This document shows, piece by piece, positions 27,743-36,318 of a stretch of 64,000 nucleotides of DNA. The stretch lies in contig CAYZRS010000011.1 in assembly GCA_964480915.1 (NCBI GenBank), positions 56,047 to 120,046 on the forward strand, read 5' to 3'. Below the pieces are notes generated by a model, which saw nothing but the letters and a program-made list of their open reading frames with translations, was not told the DNA's origin and did not search any database. Both the position numbers and the translations under genes were made by a program. This DNA comes from CAWGCE01 sp964480915 (lineage in GTDB: Bacteria > Planctomycetota > Planctomycetia > Pirellulales > Pirellulaceae). Positions within the stretch are counted from its first letter, which is position 1. Every line of letters begins with the position of its first letter.

Positions 27743-29602
27743 ATGAAAATCGTGTCGCGATTAATCAAGACCATAGCATTGCTCTTCGCTATCGCATGGC
27801 CGACCCTTCAAGTCGTCCGAGCGGAAGAGTTGATTGACTATAAAGCAGCTCTCTCAACTTACCTCCAACAGTCCCAGGCAGGCGAATCGTACACTCCAAA
27901 ATTAGGACAGACAGCTTCTAGCACCACGTCACCCACGAATACGTCGGGCACAGGGGTTCCCACACCGCCATCCACGGCAACGGTGCCAACGATGGTGAGC
28001 CAACCTAGCTGGGCGGCAGCAGCGGCGTCTTCAAGCGCTGTTCCGAGGAATTCTGATTTTGTGATTCCGTCGGCGACAAGTGTGCCGACAATGCCAAGCC
28101 AAGTCGTTCCGGTTCAAGCAGTCCAAAGCCCGGCTGGCAGTCCGTCCGTGACTGAAATTGGCTCGATGTCCGGGGCGGTATCGGCACCGGCGGTTGCAAC
28201 GAACCAAGTTCCTGCAGTCTCGCCCGCCGCCTTGCCACAACAACCGGGGATTCCCACTTCACAATTGCCTGCCAACTTTGCGGGAATGCCGGCAGGGACG
28301 TTTCCCAGTGGTGGGATTGTCGAGCAAAACGGAGCGTTATACCAACTGGAACCAGTCTACGATGACGGTGCGACTTATGGAGGCGAGGTGCCTTTCGCTG
28401 GATTACCTTGTGGTGAAATGCCATGCAATCCATGCGGCGTGGAAGAGTGTGGGCAAGTCGGTTGCCAGCAATGTTGTTCGAGTCTGTGTGGGTGTCGCCA
28501 GTGTGGCTTGCCCGTGTGGTTGCGTGGTGAATTGTTGCTCTGGGGCGTTGAAGGCGACTATGTTCCGCCCCTTCTCACGCGCAGCCCGGCGGGCACGCCT
28601 GGCGAAGATATCGGCGTTTTGGGTCGTCCAACGACGCGGACGGTCTTCGGCGGTGATCGGATTGGCGATGACCTGCGTGTTGGCGGTCGCCTGCGTGGTG
28701 GCATTTGGTTGAATAAGTGCCGCAAGTTTGGCATCGACGGCGACTTCTTCTACTTAGGGCAAGACAACGATGACGTCCGCGTCACGTCAGCTGCCGGGGA
28801 CTATTTCGCTCGTCCATTCTTTAACACGAACCCAGCCGTCAACGCTCAGGATTCGGAAATTCTTGTCGCCCCGCGGATTGCCAACAGCGTCTTTGAAATT
28901 GAAAATTCGAGCACGATCTACTCGGCCGCACCGACGTTTCGTTGGAACGCCTATTGCTGTGAATGCACTGGCTGCTGCTGTGAGAAGAACAGCACGCGAG
29001 TCGATTTTCTTGCCGGCTATCGCTATTTCCGCTTTGACGAATCGATCAGGATGCGAGAACGTTTCGAACCGAGTGATCCGTTCTTCGCGCCGGGCACCTC
29101 TTATGAGTTCTTTGATTCGTTCGAAACAGAGAACGAGTTTCACGGTGCGGAAATTGGCATGAATTACTTAACGCAGCGATGCCGCTGGATTTTCGATGCG
29201 ACGGCCCGAATCGCCTTTGGAAATATGAATTCGGTTTGCAATATCAACGGATACTCGAGGGCCATCGTACCTGGCGTGCTGGATCAGACCGTCTCGGGTG
29301 GATTTCTCACCGCCGGTTCACGGCTGGGCACATTTGAACGAGACGAGTTCGCAGTGATTCCTCAGGGTGAGTTGTCGATCGGATATTGTGTTTCGCCGAC
29401 GCTGCGATTCCACGCGGGATACAACTTCATGTTCCTGCATTCGGTGATCCGGCCAGGAGGGCTGATCCCCACACGGATCGACTCGGACGACTTCCTAGTC
29501 GATACGGCTCCTTCGGCGCTTGACGAAGGGCCGGATAAAGATGCCATCGAGCAAAGCGTTTGGTTGCAGGGTGTTACTTTCGGTTTTACCTACAACTTTT
29601 AG
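27743..29602 (+). CDS. BBP7 family outer-membrane beta-barrel protein
   Basis: A 619-residue protein with a signal peptide (ending VVRAEE), a Ser/Thr/Pro/Val-rich low-complexity region (about 60-200), a Cys-rich segment (about 222-260, with repeated CGxxxC and CxQCC patterns), and a C-terminal barrel-like domain. The barrel part starts LPVWLRGELLLWGVEGDYVPPLLTRSP and continues GVLGRPTTRTVFGGDRI.DD.R.GGR, which matches the planctomycete BBP7 family (PF07585). The last residues alternate and end in Phe (GVTFGFTYNF), as outer-membrane barrels do. GTG 27752 has AAAAGGA eight bases upstream and may be the true start; ATG 27743 overlaps that site. It lies 41 bp after the giant gene and may be co-transcribed, perhaps helping to anchor or export it (inference). 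Confidence 0.85.
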   Translation: MKIVSRLIKTIALLFAIAWPTLQVVRAEELIDYKAALSTYLQQSQAGESYTPKLGQTASSTTSPTNTSGTGVPTPPSTATVPTMVSQPSWAAAAASSSAVPRNSDFVIPSATSVPTMPSQVVPVQAVQSPAGSPSVTEIGSMSGAVSAPAVATNQVPAVSPAALPQQPGIPTSQLPANFAGMPAGTFPSGGIVEQNGALYQLEPVYDDGATYGGEVPFAGLPCGEMPCNPCGVEECGQVGCQQCCSSLCGCRQCGLPVWLRGELLLWGVEGDYVPPLLTRSPAGTPGEDIGVLGRPTTRTVFGGDRIGDDLRVGGRLRGGIWLNKCRKFGIDGDFFYLGQDNDDVRVTSAAGDYFARPFFNTNPAVNAQDSEILVAPRIANSVFEIENSSTIYSAAPTFRWNAYCCECTGCCCEKNSTRVDFLAGYRYFRFDESIRMRERFEPSDPFFAPGTSYEFFDSFETENEFHGAEIGMNYLTQRCRWIFDATARIAFGNMNSVCNINGYSRAIVPGVLDQTVSGGFLTAGSRLGTFERDEFAVIPQGELSIGYCVSPTLRFHAGYNFMFLHSVIRPGGLIPTRIDSDDFLVDTAPSALDEGPDKDAIEQSVWLQGVTFGFTYNF

Positions 29603-29639
29603 CAGGTAATCCGACTGCGCGAAGCGATTGCAGCAGGAC

Positions 29640-29653
29640 CGCCAGAACTGGCG
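29640..29653. terminator. Short palindrome between convergent genes
   Basis: CGCCAG-AA-CTGGCG, a perfect palindromic hairpin with an effective GAAC tetraloop, in the 69-bp gap between the BBP7 gene (plus) and pgl (minus). A few T residues follow on the plus strand. It could terminate either gene. Confidence 0.3.
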
Positions 29654-29671
29654 ATTTGCCTCTCGATCCCA

Positions 29672-30409
29672 TCAGACGCACGGGAGCGAGGCGGCCGCTG
29701 CTTTGTCGACGAACCAAGTCAATGTCCCCTCCGTGGGACAAATCAGTTGGCTCGGCAATCGCTTGGCGTCCAGTTCACCGTGCAGCACTTCATGCAGTCG
29801 TTCCGCCTTGTTCGCGCCCAGAACAAGGAAAAAGATGTGTTCAGCGGCATTGATCAGTGGATAGGTCATGGTCATCCGCCAAGTCTCTTGCTGAGGCACT
29901 TGGTTGGCGACAATCCACTGGTCGGTCTCGTCCAGCGCGCGTGTATGGGGAAAGAGCGATGCAGTGTGCCCATCGTCGCCCATGCCAAGCAAGATAAGGT
30001 GAAGCTTCGGAAGTGCTTCGCCCGGAAAGAGCGCTGCGATGGTCGCCTGGTGTGCGCTCGCTGCCTGTTCGAGGTCGGGCGCATCGGCCGGCATGCGAAT
30101 GATCTGTGCATCGTCGATACCAAGTGGTTCGAGTAGCGTTTCCCTCGCCATGCGGAAGTTCGAATTTTCGTGGTCAGGCGGTACGGTGCGTTCGTCGCCC
30201 CACAGGAAGATGGTTTTCGTCCAATCGATTCGAGTTCGTATGTCGGGCCGTATAAGGAATGCGTGCAGCTTCTTCGGCGTGCTGCCTCCCGATAATGCCA
30301 AAACGAATCGACCGTCTCTGGCAATCGCCTCATTGCCAACTTGGATGATCCTTAGCCCGGCTGATTCGACAAGTTCATCTGCCGTTTGAGCGATCACTAG
30401 TTCGGACAT
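29672..30409 (-). CDS. pgl: 6-phosphogluconolactonase
   Basis: A 245-residue DevB/SOL-type lactonase that hydrolyses 6-phosphogluconolactone to 6-phosphogluconate in the oxidative pentose phosphate pathway (cytoplasm). Diagnostic motifs are LSGGSTPKKLH (about 40-50), FLWGDERTVPPDHENSNFRMA (about 68-88), and LILLGMGDDGHTASLFPHT (about 136-154). The GlcN6P-isomerase-like fold, length and motif order are as expected. ATG at 30409 is preceded by CAGGGAAC. The next gene upstream on the same strand, a lipoprotein, ends 36 bp away. No other pentose phosphate gene is in the window. Confidence 0.93.
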   Translation of the reverse strand: MSELVIAQTADELVESAGLRIIQVGNEAIARDGRFVLALSGGSTPKKLHAFLIRPDIRTRIDWTKTIFLWGDERTVPPDHENSNFRMARETLLEPLGIDDAQIIRMPADAPDLEQAASAHQATIAALFPGEALPKLHLILLGMGDDGHTASLFPHTRALDETDQWIVANQVPQQETWRMTMTYPLINAAEHIFFLVLGANKAERLHEVLHGELDAKRLPSQLICPTEGTLTWFVDKAAAASLPCV

Positions 30410-30445
30410 GTTGTTCCCTGATGGTTGGTTCGCTGCAGCGATGAG

Positions 30446-31279
30446 CTAGTTGGTGTCAAAGAGGTTGCTGTCGTCGAACAGGTCTTCCTGTGGGGCATGA
30501 GCCAAGCGAATGAGAAGTAGCTTGAGCCGTTCTTCGCCCGCGTCGACAAAGAAATTGCCTCCCAGCGATTTGGCAGGACCGTCACACGAGACGACCAAGG
30601 TCTGACCCGGTGCGAGTTTTGTATCGATCGCCAGTTCCCCGAAAGTTTGATTGTCACGCGAAGTTGCTAAAACAAATGCGCCGTCTTTGCCGACGTATTT
30701 CTGTTTGGAAGCACCGAAGTGAATTTCGGGAACCAGACTGATTTCGGCCCGACCGGCAGCACTGGCCTGCGCCGTGATACCGAACAAGGCTTGAGCTGCG
30801 TGAAACTGGTGCCCCGACACGGAATGGCCATCATCGAGAAGCAAAGTCATCGAACAATCATTCGAGGTCGTCACGATTTCACTCCGACTGCCGGCGCGAA
30901 AATGCAATCGTCGCACCGATTGCTTGATCTGATCTGCGCGAGGATGTTTGGTGCTCTCTTCAATCGCCGTACGAAGCTCTTCAGGGAGCTGCTCGCCTGC
31001 CAGTCCACAGCGCAGACCGTTGCTCAGCAGCGCCTGGCGGGTATCGGCGGACAGATGTTGTTCGTCGAGCTGATTCCAAAGCACCGTTTGCCACTCTTCA
31101 TCGAAGAGCGAAACTTCGGCGAAGCCGATTTCAAGCACGACTCCTTTTTCACTCAGTGGAGCCTGCGGCAATACCGAAACGGGCTCTTCGTGGAGCGACG
31201 GAGCCGAGACACAACCGATGAGCATTGTTCCCGCGGTCATCAGGAATGCGGTGGGGATGGATTTTGCTAGCGAGCGCAT
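30446..31279 (-). CDS. Predicted lipoprotein of unknown function
   Basis: A 277-residue protein. The ATG at 31279 is preferred over an upstream start at 31333 because it directly precedes a lipoprotein signal: MRSLAKSIPT, a hydrophobic stretch and the lipobox MLIGC (Cys 23). The mature part has no domain I recognise; it contains predicted beta stretches such as EIVTTSNDCSMTLLLDDGH and GAFVLATSR near the C-terminus and alternates hydrophobic and polar residues, so it may be a small beta-rich domain. It is followed after 36 bp by pgl on the same strand. The start is divergent neither with nor close to another gene except the metallopeptidase stop at 31354. Confidence 0.65.
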   Translation of the reverse strand: MRSLAKSIPTAFLMTAGTMLIGCVSAPSLHEEPVSVLPQAPLSEKGVVLEIGFAEVSLFDEEWQTVLWNQLDEQHLSADTRQALLSNGLRCGLAGEQLPEELRTAIEESTKHPRADQIKQSVRRLHFRAGSRSEIVTTSNDCSMTLLLDDGHSVSGHQFHAAQALFGITAQASAAGRAEISLVPEIHFGASKQKYVGKDGAFVLATSRDNQTFGELAIDTKLAPGQTLVVSCDGPAKSLGGNFFVDAGEERLKLLLIRLAHAPQEDLFDDSNLFDTN

Positions 31280-31353
31280 GAATTCCGCAACCAAGAAAAG
31301 GACGATCAGGGATTCGAGGGTAGCCAACCTCACCGCATCGTGTCAACGAACAC

Positions 31354-31953
31354 TTAGCGCTTCACTGGAATCAGTTTTGGGTTGCGAATGCGTGTGCCAA
31401 AAACTCGACCAAAACGTTGTTCTAACTTGGCAAAATCGCAGCGTAAGAACTCGTAGATGTGATTCGGCGGGTCAGCTTTCATCCAACGCCGCGCTAGCTT
31501 TGCCATCTGTCGATCGTATTCTTCTTCGGAAGTTGTGTGCACATAACATCGGCCCGGGTGACGGCGGATGTCCCCGTCAAAATTGGGGCTGATATGCCAA
31601 AGCTCATGGAAGATCGTCACCAGTTTGTCTTCGAACGAAAGCTCCATGAATCGCGGCATGTAGAACGTGAGAATGTAGAGCATCTCTTTGCCATCTTTGC
31701 CGTAGAGCCGTTGGACCGTGTAGCGGCGTCCGCGGCGATTCTCTTCGAGCGCCCCGTTCGCGAAGCGCATCGGCGTCAGCGATGCCCACATGCCATGCTG
31801 GACCGCTTTGCGGGTTTGAGCAAAGGAAACGGCGACGCGTTTCATCGAGATGTGATTCATCTCTGGCGAGCGAGTGACAATGTCGTCGCAAAGAACGCGC
31901 ATGTGCGCGGTAAAATCAAACCCACTGGGCGTATCTAGGCGTCTGCGATCCAT
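31354..31953 (-). CDS. Putative zinc metallopeptidase (HExxH type)
   Basis: A 199-residue protein with the zincin motif HELWH at residues 116-120, preceded by a hydrophobic helix (LVTIFHELWH) as in SprT-like and phage-type metallopeptidases. After the motif comes FDGDIRRHPGRCYVHTTSEEEYD, which may supply the third metal ligand. No signal peptide is visible, so a cytoplasmic role is likely. ATG 31953 is preferred over the TTG three bases upstream. It lies only 35 bp after the rplQ stop on the same strand with no hairpin between, so it may be transcribed as the tail of the ribosomal operon. Family name uncertain; similar proteins are usually annotated only as putative metallopeptidase. Confidence 0.65.
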   Translation of the reverse strand: MDRRRLDTPSGFDFTAHMRVLCDDIVTRSPEMNHISMKRVAVSFAQTRKAVQHGMWASLTPMRFANGALEENRRGRRYTVQRLYGKDGKEMLYILTFYMPRFMELSFEDKLVTIFHELWHISPNFDGDIRRHPGRCYVHTTSEEEYDRQMAKLARRWMKADPPNHIYEFLRCDFAKLEQRFGRVFGTRIRNPKLIPVKR

Positions 31954-31988
31954 CAAGCAATTGCCGGCAACAATCGAACGGACCGAAG

Positions 31989-32657
31989 CTATTCGCTGTC
32001 GGTCGCTGCAGTGTCGTCGCCTGCCGACTCAACTGCTTCCGCTTGTGGCTCTTCAGCCACTTCTTCTGAAGCGGGTGCTTCTTCTTCCTGAGGCGAATCT
32101 TCGAAAGCCGGCTTCTCGCTCTTGGCTTTCTTCACACGGTCGTTCTTACCGACGAACTCGAGAATCGCCTGCTTGCCAGCGTCGCCAAGACGGACGCCGG
32201 CCAATTTGAGCACACGGGTGTATCCGCCCGGTCGCTCTGCAAAGCGGGGTGCGATTTCGGTGAAGAGGATGTCGACCGCCTGCTTGTCGCCCAGCAGTTG
32301 AAGTGCCCGTCGGCGAGCTGCAACGACTGGTCCGCGAGCATCGGCCCACTTGCTCCAGCCCTCTTTCTTCCATGTCTTCCACGCGTCCGTGCCACGTTCG
32401 GCAGTCGTGGCAAATTGGTTGGCGTTTTCGGCAGCAACCAGAGATTTTCTAGCGATCGTCACACACTTTTCGACGAGAGGTTGTACCTCTTTGGCCTTAT
32501 GCAGCGTGGTGACAACGCGCCCTTTCACTTTGGGTGCATTGTCATCCAATTCGCTATCGCGTTCCGTCAGGATCAGGCTGGAGGCCAGATTCTTAAGCAT
32601 CGCTTTGCGGTGGCTGGAACTTCGGCCAAGTCGTCGGCCTCGTTTTCTATGTCGCAT
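31989..32657 (-). CDS. rplQ: 50S ribosomal protein L17 with long acidic C-terminal extension
   Basis: The N-terminal part starts MRHRKRGRRLGRSSSHRKAML and continues TTLHKAKEVQPLVEKCVTIAR, the standard bL17 core that binds 23S rRNA near the exit tunnel. At 222 residues it is almost twice the usual 115-130. There is an insertion around residues 75-95 with Trp-rich DAWKTWKKEGWSKW, and after the core's end (GYTRVLKLAGVRLGDAG...) a tail of about 55 residues rich in Glu, Ala and Asp. It is the last ribosomal gene of the cluster, 51 bp after rpoA. Confidence 0.93.
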   Translation of the reverse strand: MRHRKRGRRLGRSSSHRKAMLKNLASSLILTERDSELDDNAPKVKGRVVTTLHKAKEVQPLVEKCVTIARKSLVAAENANQFATTAERGTDAWKTWKKEGWSKWADARGPVVAARRRALQLLGDKQAVDILFTEIAPRFAERPGGYTRVLKLAGVRLGDAGKQAILEFVGKNDRVKKAKSEKPAFEDSPQEEEAPASEEVAEEPQAEAVESAGDDTAATDSE

Positions 32658-32708
32658 GATAAGACTCGATGTCGAATAGTTGGTTCGTGTTTGTTTCGCT
32701 GTTTGGGC

Positions 32709-33689
32709 TTAGCTATTGGCCATTGGCAATCGCATGCCAAGGTGCAACCCTAAGTCCCGTAGTTTCTCGCGGACTTCGGTTAACGTCGTGTCACCAAAGT
32801 TGCGGAATTCGAGCAACTCATCTTCCGTTCGCGTGACAAGATCACGGACCGTTTGAATATTCTCTGCTTCCAAGCAATTCGAAGCTCGTACCGACAATCT
32901 CAATTCGGCGAGCGCCATGTTCAACTTGTTCTCGAGGATCGGGTCGGAACCGTCTCCCTTCGGTGGAGCATGAACTTGGCTGCCAAGTTCTTGGTACTGG
33001 ACAAACGGGTTGAGGTGCTTTCGTAGAATCTTGGCAGATTCCACGAGTGCCATTTCAGGCGACACCGAACCGTTAGTCCAGATTTCCAAGGTGATTTTGT
33101 CATAGTTGGTTTTTTGACCAACACGTGTCTCTTCGATGTCGTATCGAACTCGCGTGATTGGGCTGTAGACGGCATCAATCGGAATCACGCCGATTTCGTG
33201 CTCGCCACTGCTGTGCTCGCTGCAAGGAACGTAGCCACGCCCGTTCTCGACGACCATTTCCATGAAGAAGTCGATTTCGTCCGTGAGGTTGCAAATGACG
33301 TGATCTTTGTTGATCACTTCGACGTCGCCGTCCGACTGAACATCGGCGCCCGTCACAGGACCGGGACCCCGCTTCTCAACCGTGATGACACGCGTTTCGT
33401 CGGTGTGTTTTTTCACCACGAGTGACTTCACGTTCAGGACGATGTTGGTGACGTCCTCGAGCACGCCGTCCATCGAAGTGAATTCGTGCTGGGCGCCGCG
33501 GATCTTCAGCTGCGTGACGGCACTGCCCATCAAGCTGGACAGCAAAATGCGCCGCAGGCTGTTTCCAACCGTCGAGCCAAAGCCACGCTCGAAAGGCTCT
33601 GCATAAAACACGCCATGCGTGCTAGAAAGAGACGCCTCGTCGCAGTTAACACTACTGGGTAGTTCGAGACCACGCCATTTAATGTGCAT
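32709..33689 (-). CDS. rpoA: DNA-directed RNA polymerase alpha subunit
   Basis: A 326-residue alpha subunit. The N-terminal assembly domain includes EPFERGFGSTVGNSLRRILLSSL and GAVTQLKI-type residues, with TSMDGVLEDVTNIVLNVK following; the C-terminal domain, after a linker at about 245-255, has ELRLSVRASNCLEAENIQTVRDLV and LLEFRNFGDTTLTEVREKL, the DNA and regulator contacting helices. Length is normal. It lies in the alpha operon part of the cluster between rpsK and rplQ. Normally rpsD sits between rpsK and rpoA; here the gap is only 121 bp and has no gene. Confidence 0.97.
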   Translation of the reverse strand: MHIKWRGLELPSSVNCDEASLSSTHGVFYAEPFERGFGSTVGNSLRRILLSSLMGSAVTQLKIRGAQHEFTSMDGVLEDVTNIVLNVKSLVVKKHTDETRVITVEKRGPGPVTGADVQSDGDVEVINKDHVICNLTDEIDFFMEMVVENGRGYVPCSEHSSGEHEIGVIPIDAVYSPITRVRYDIEETRVGQKTNYDKITLEIWTNGSVSPEMALVESAKILRKHLNPFVQYQELGSQVHAPPKGDGSDPILENKLNMALAELRLSVRASNCLEAENIQTVRDLVTRTEDELLEFRNFGDTTLTEVREKLRDLGLHLGMRLPMANS

Positions 33690-33810
33690 CAGGATGACTC
33701 CAAATTCCTATTGCCCTCAGCCACACTTGGCGGCTGCTTTGATTTGCTTGCCGCCCGACCTGCGAGATCGCAGATGCAGCGGCCCAAGTAGAAGCCCTGG
33801 CGGATAGTTT

Positions 33811-34191
33811 CTAAACGCGACGCTTCTTGGCGGGTCGACAACCATTGTGCGGAATGGGTGTGACATCTTCGATCGACTTCACGTTCAAGCCGGCAGCTTG
33901 CAGTGCGGTGATGGCACTTTCGCGTCCCGAGCCTGGCCCTTTCACGCGGACGTCGACGTCTTTGACGCCAAACTTCAAGGCGCGTTCGGCCGCTTGCTGA
34001 GCCGCACATTGGCCAGCGAACGGAGTGCTCTTACGGCTGCCCTTGAACTGGCAGGTGCCAGCGCTGGACCAGCAAAGCGTATCGCCGCGAGTGTCCGTAA
34101 TGGTCACGCCCGTGTTGTTAAACGTCGCCCGGATGTGAACCACACCGACGGTCACGTTTCGCCGTTGTCTTTTCTTCTTGCCTTTTGCCAC
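33811..34191 (-). CDS. rpsK: 30S ribosomal protein S11
   Basis: A 126-residue uS11. Starts MAKGKKKRQRRNVTVGVVHIRATFNNT and ends NGCRPAKKRRV, the family's conserved end; TDTRGDTLCWSSAGTCQFKGSRKSTPFA is the typical central segment. It sits on the 30S platform and contacts the Shine-Dalgarno helix region. Follows rpsM by 56 bp on the same strand. Confidence 0.97.
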   Translation of the reverse strand: MAKGKKKRQRRNVTVGVVHIRATFNNTGVTITDTRGDTLCWSSAGTCQFKGSRKSTPFAGQCAAQQAAERALKFGVKDVDVRVKGPGSGRESAITALQAAGLNVKSIEDVTPIPHNGCRPAKKRRV

Positions 34192-34247
34192 TACTGTGAT
34201 TCTCCGATTTGATTTCTGTACGGAAGTTCGGCTGAGGACCCTTCGGA

Positions 34248-34631
34248 CTAACGAAGATCCTTAACACCCTTCTTACCGGCGACCGTTTTCTTCGGTCCTT
34301 TTCGAGTGCGGGCGTTCGTCTTGGTCCGTTGACCGCGAACTGGCAGGCCGCGTCGGTGGCGAATGCCACGGAAGCAAGCGATATCCCGCAAGCGAGAAAT
34401 GTTCTGCGAAACTTGTCTTCGCAACTGACCTTCAACGACATAGTCACGTTCCAGCAGAGCGGCCAAACGACCCAGCTCATCTTCTGCTAATTCGCGCGCT
34501 TTGAGATTCGGATCGATGCCCGCTTTGTGACAAAGCTCCCGCGACGTTTTCGAGCCGACCCCATAGAGGTAGGTCAGCGAAATCGCCGTGGTCTTATCGT
34601 TTGGAATGTCGACACCCAATAAACGCGGCAT
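34248..34631 (-). CDS. rpsM: 30S ribosomal protein S13
   Basis: A 127-residue uS13. Starts MPRLLGVDIPNDKTTAISLTYLYGVG and carries the conserved RDIACFRGIRHRRGLPVRGQRTKTNARTRKG block (about 87-116) ahead of a basic tail that reaches towards the tRNA sites. It binds 16S rRNA in the 30S head and contacts the 50S subunit. The rpmJ stop lies 38 bp upstream. Confidence 0.97.
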   Translation of the reverse strand: MPRLLGVDIPNDKTTAISLTYLYGVGSKTSRELCHKAGIDPNLKARELAEDELGRLAALLERDYVVEGQLRRQVSQNISRLRDIACFRGIRHRRGLPVRGQRTKTNARTRKGPKKTVAGKKGVKDLR

Positions 34632-34669
34632 CGTGATGGACTCCTATGGCTTACAGGTTAAAACCTGAT

Positions 34670-34783
34670 CTAGCCCTGACGTTGTTTGTGACGAGGATTG
34701 CTGCACACCACATAGACGCGACCTTTGCGGCGCACGACCTTGCAGTTCTCGCAGATTCTTTTAACGCTAGCTCGGACTTTCAT
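34670..34783 (-). CDS. rpmJ: 50S ribosomal protein L36
   Basis: A 37-residue reading frame that matches bL36: MKVRASVKRICENCKVVRRK at the N-terminus and CSNPRHKQRQG at the C-terminus. The zinc-binding residues (two Cys in CENC, one Cys and one His in CSNPRH) are all present, so this is the zinc-containing form. It lies between map and rpsM, its usual place in the spc/alpha junction; infA, often next to it, is not found. Confidence 0.95.
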   Translation of the reverse strand: MKVRASVKRICENCKVVRRKGRVYVVCSNPRHKQRQG

Positions 34784-34869
34784 TTGTTCCTTACCCCTGG
34801 ACCAAGTAGGTGGGTAGAAGCGACTTAGTATAGAACGATTTAACCCAAACCCACAAGGGCCGTGGGCGG

Positions 34870-35670
34870 TTAGATGGCCGGAGTTTTTGCCTCTTCTGGA
34901 ATATCACCAGTCAGCAGTTCCGGCCCATCGCTGGTGAGGGCGATGGTGTGCTCAAAATGGGCGCTCAGGCTGCCGTCAGAGGTTACCTGAGTCCACCCGT
35001 CGTCCAGGCAGTGGACCTCTTTCTTGCCCACGGCCACCATGGGCTCGATGGCCAAAACAAGGCCTGTTCGTAGGCGAAAATCGGCTTTTTCTCGAAGGGC
35101 CGGACTGTCAAAATTGGGCACTTGAGGGTCTTCATGCAATTCCCGGCCAATGCCGTGCCCGACAAACTGCTCGATCACGGCAAACCCTGACGATTCGACC
35201 AACTGTTGGAGTTCAACCGCCACTTCGCTCCACAGGGCCTTCTTGTCCAGCAGGGATATCGCCAACGCGAGCGTCGCCTGCGTGACTTCCAAAAGGCGTG
35301 ATGCTTGGTCAGAAATCTCACCCACAGCGTAAGTTACGGCCGCATCGCCGCACCATCCGGCAACTCGGCAACCCGTGTCGAGACTGACAATATCGCCCGC
35401 TTGCAAGACTCTCGGCCCTGGTACCCCATGGACGACCTCTTCATTCACCGAAATGCAGGTGGCGGCCGGAAAGGGGCCTTGGTCGCTTGGGTAGCCTTTG
35501 AACAGCGGTTCGGCATCCTGTTCGGCAAACGTCGCGTCAACGACGGCGTCGAGTTCGGCGGTCGTGATGCCAGGGCGGACGAGTTTCCCGGAACGCCTGT
35601 GTGCTTCGCGGACCAACTGCCCGGCGGACCGCATGGCGTCGATTTCACGACGAGATCGCAATTGGATCAT
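34870..35670 (-). CDS. map: Methionine aminopeptidase, type I
   Basis: A 266-residue type I enzyme that removes the initiator methionine from new proteins. The start is ATG 35670 (MIQLRSRREIDAMRSAG), 22 bp after the adk stop; an upstream in-frame start would overlap adk and add 46 unrelated residues. All five metal ligands are in place: Asp 98, Asp 109, His 172 (GHGIGRELHEDP), Glu 209 (AIEPM) and Glu 240 (HFEHT); the conserved His 81 is in HGVPG. The adk-map order within the ribosomal cluster is widespread in bacteria. Confidence 0.96.
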   Translation of the reverse strand: MIQLRSRREIDAMRSAGQLVREAHRRSGKLVRPGITTAELDAVVDATFAEQDAEPLFKGYPSDQGPFPAATCISVNEEVVHGVPGPRVLQAGDIVSLDTGCRVAGWCGDAAVTYAVGEISDQASRLLEVTQATLALAISLLDKKALWSEVAVELQQLVESSGFAVIEQFVGHGIGRELHEDPQVPNFDSPALREKADFRLRTGLVLAIEPMVAVGKKEVHCLDDGWTQVTSDGSLSAHFEHTIALTSDGPELLTGDIPEEAKTPAI

Positions 35671-35692
35671 GATTCGGCTTTCGCAAAGCAGA

Positions 35693-36274
35693 CTATTTCT
35701 TCGTGCTTTCGCGCAAGGAGAGCGCCTCTTGAATGCGACCGAAAACGTCGTTGGGTGTTCCCATGCCGTCGATTTCACAAAGCAGATCGCGTTCCCGGTA
35801 ATACCCAATCAGCGGAGCCGTTTGAGCTCGGTAGACTCGCAGCCGTTCGACGATCGTTTCCTTGGAATCGTCGGCGCGGCCCTCCTCATGGGCCCGTTTC
35901 AGCAGGCGTCGTTCGACTTCGGCCGAATCGGCCACTAAGAGGATAACAGCGGTTAGGCCTTGTCCACTTTCGGCCAACTGTTCTTCGAGAGCATCCGCCT
36001 GAGCAATCGTGCGCGGGAAACCGTCCAACAGGCAGCCTCGCTTGCAATCGGGCTGACGCAAGCGATCAACGACCACTTTGACGATGATCGCGTCGGGGAC
36101 GAGTTGCCCCTCTTCGATGTAGTGCTTCGCTTCGCGGCCCAATTCCGACTTGTCGCGAATCGCGTCGCGCAGGATATCGCCCGTCGAAATGTGAGGCAGT
36201 TCGTAGGCGGCCACAATCTTCTTGGACTGCGTCCCTTTGCCGACACCGGGCGGACCTACGAGGATTATGAACAT
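35693..36274 (-). CDS. adk: Adenylate kinase (short form)
   Basis: A 193-residue adenylate kinase converting AMP and ATP to two ADP. The P-loop GPPGVGKGT is at 7-15, followed by HISTGDILRDAI and the LLDGFPRTIAQADAL motif (about 93-107). The lid region is short (RAHEEGRADDSKETIVERLRVY), without the zinc-binding Cys residues of the long form. It lies between secY (44 bp upstream) and map (22 bp downstream), as in many spc operons. Confidence 0.96.
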   Translation of the reverse strand: MFIILVGPPGVGKGTQSKKIVAAYELPHISTGDILRDAIRDKSELGREAKHYIEEGQLVPDAIIVKVVVDRLRQPDCKRGCLLDGFPRTIAQADALEEQLAESGQGLTAVILLVADSAEVERRLLKRAHEEGRADDSKETIVERLRVYRAQTAPLIGYYRERDLLCEIDGMGTPNDVFGRIQEALSLRESTKK

Positions 36275-36318
36275 TTCCGCCCTACCGAAGTGAATCCTAA
36301 AACTGTTTGGTCGGCAGC

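Noticed and set aside
33690..33810. Space for rpsD between rpsK and rpoA
   Set aside because: Only 121 bp, far too short for S4, and no S4-like peptide in any frame.
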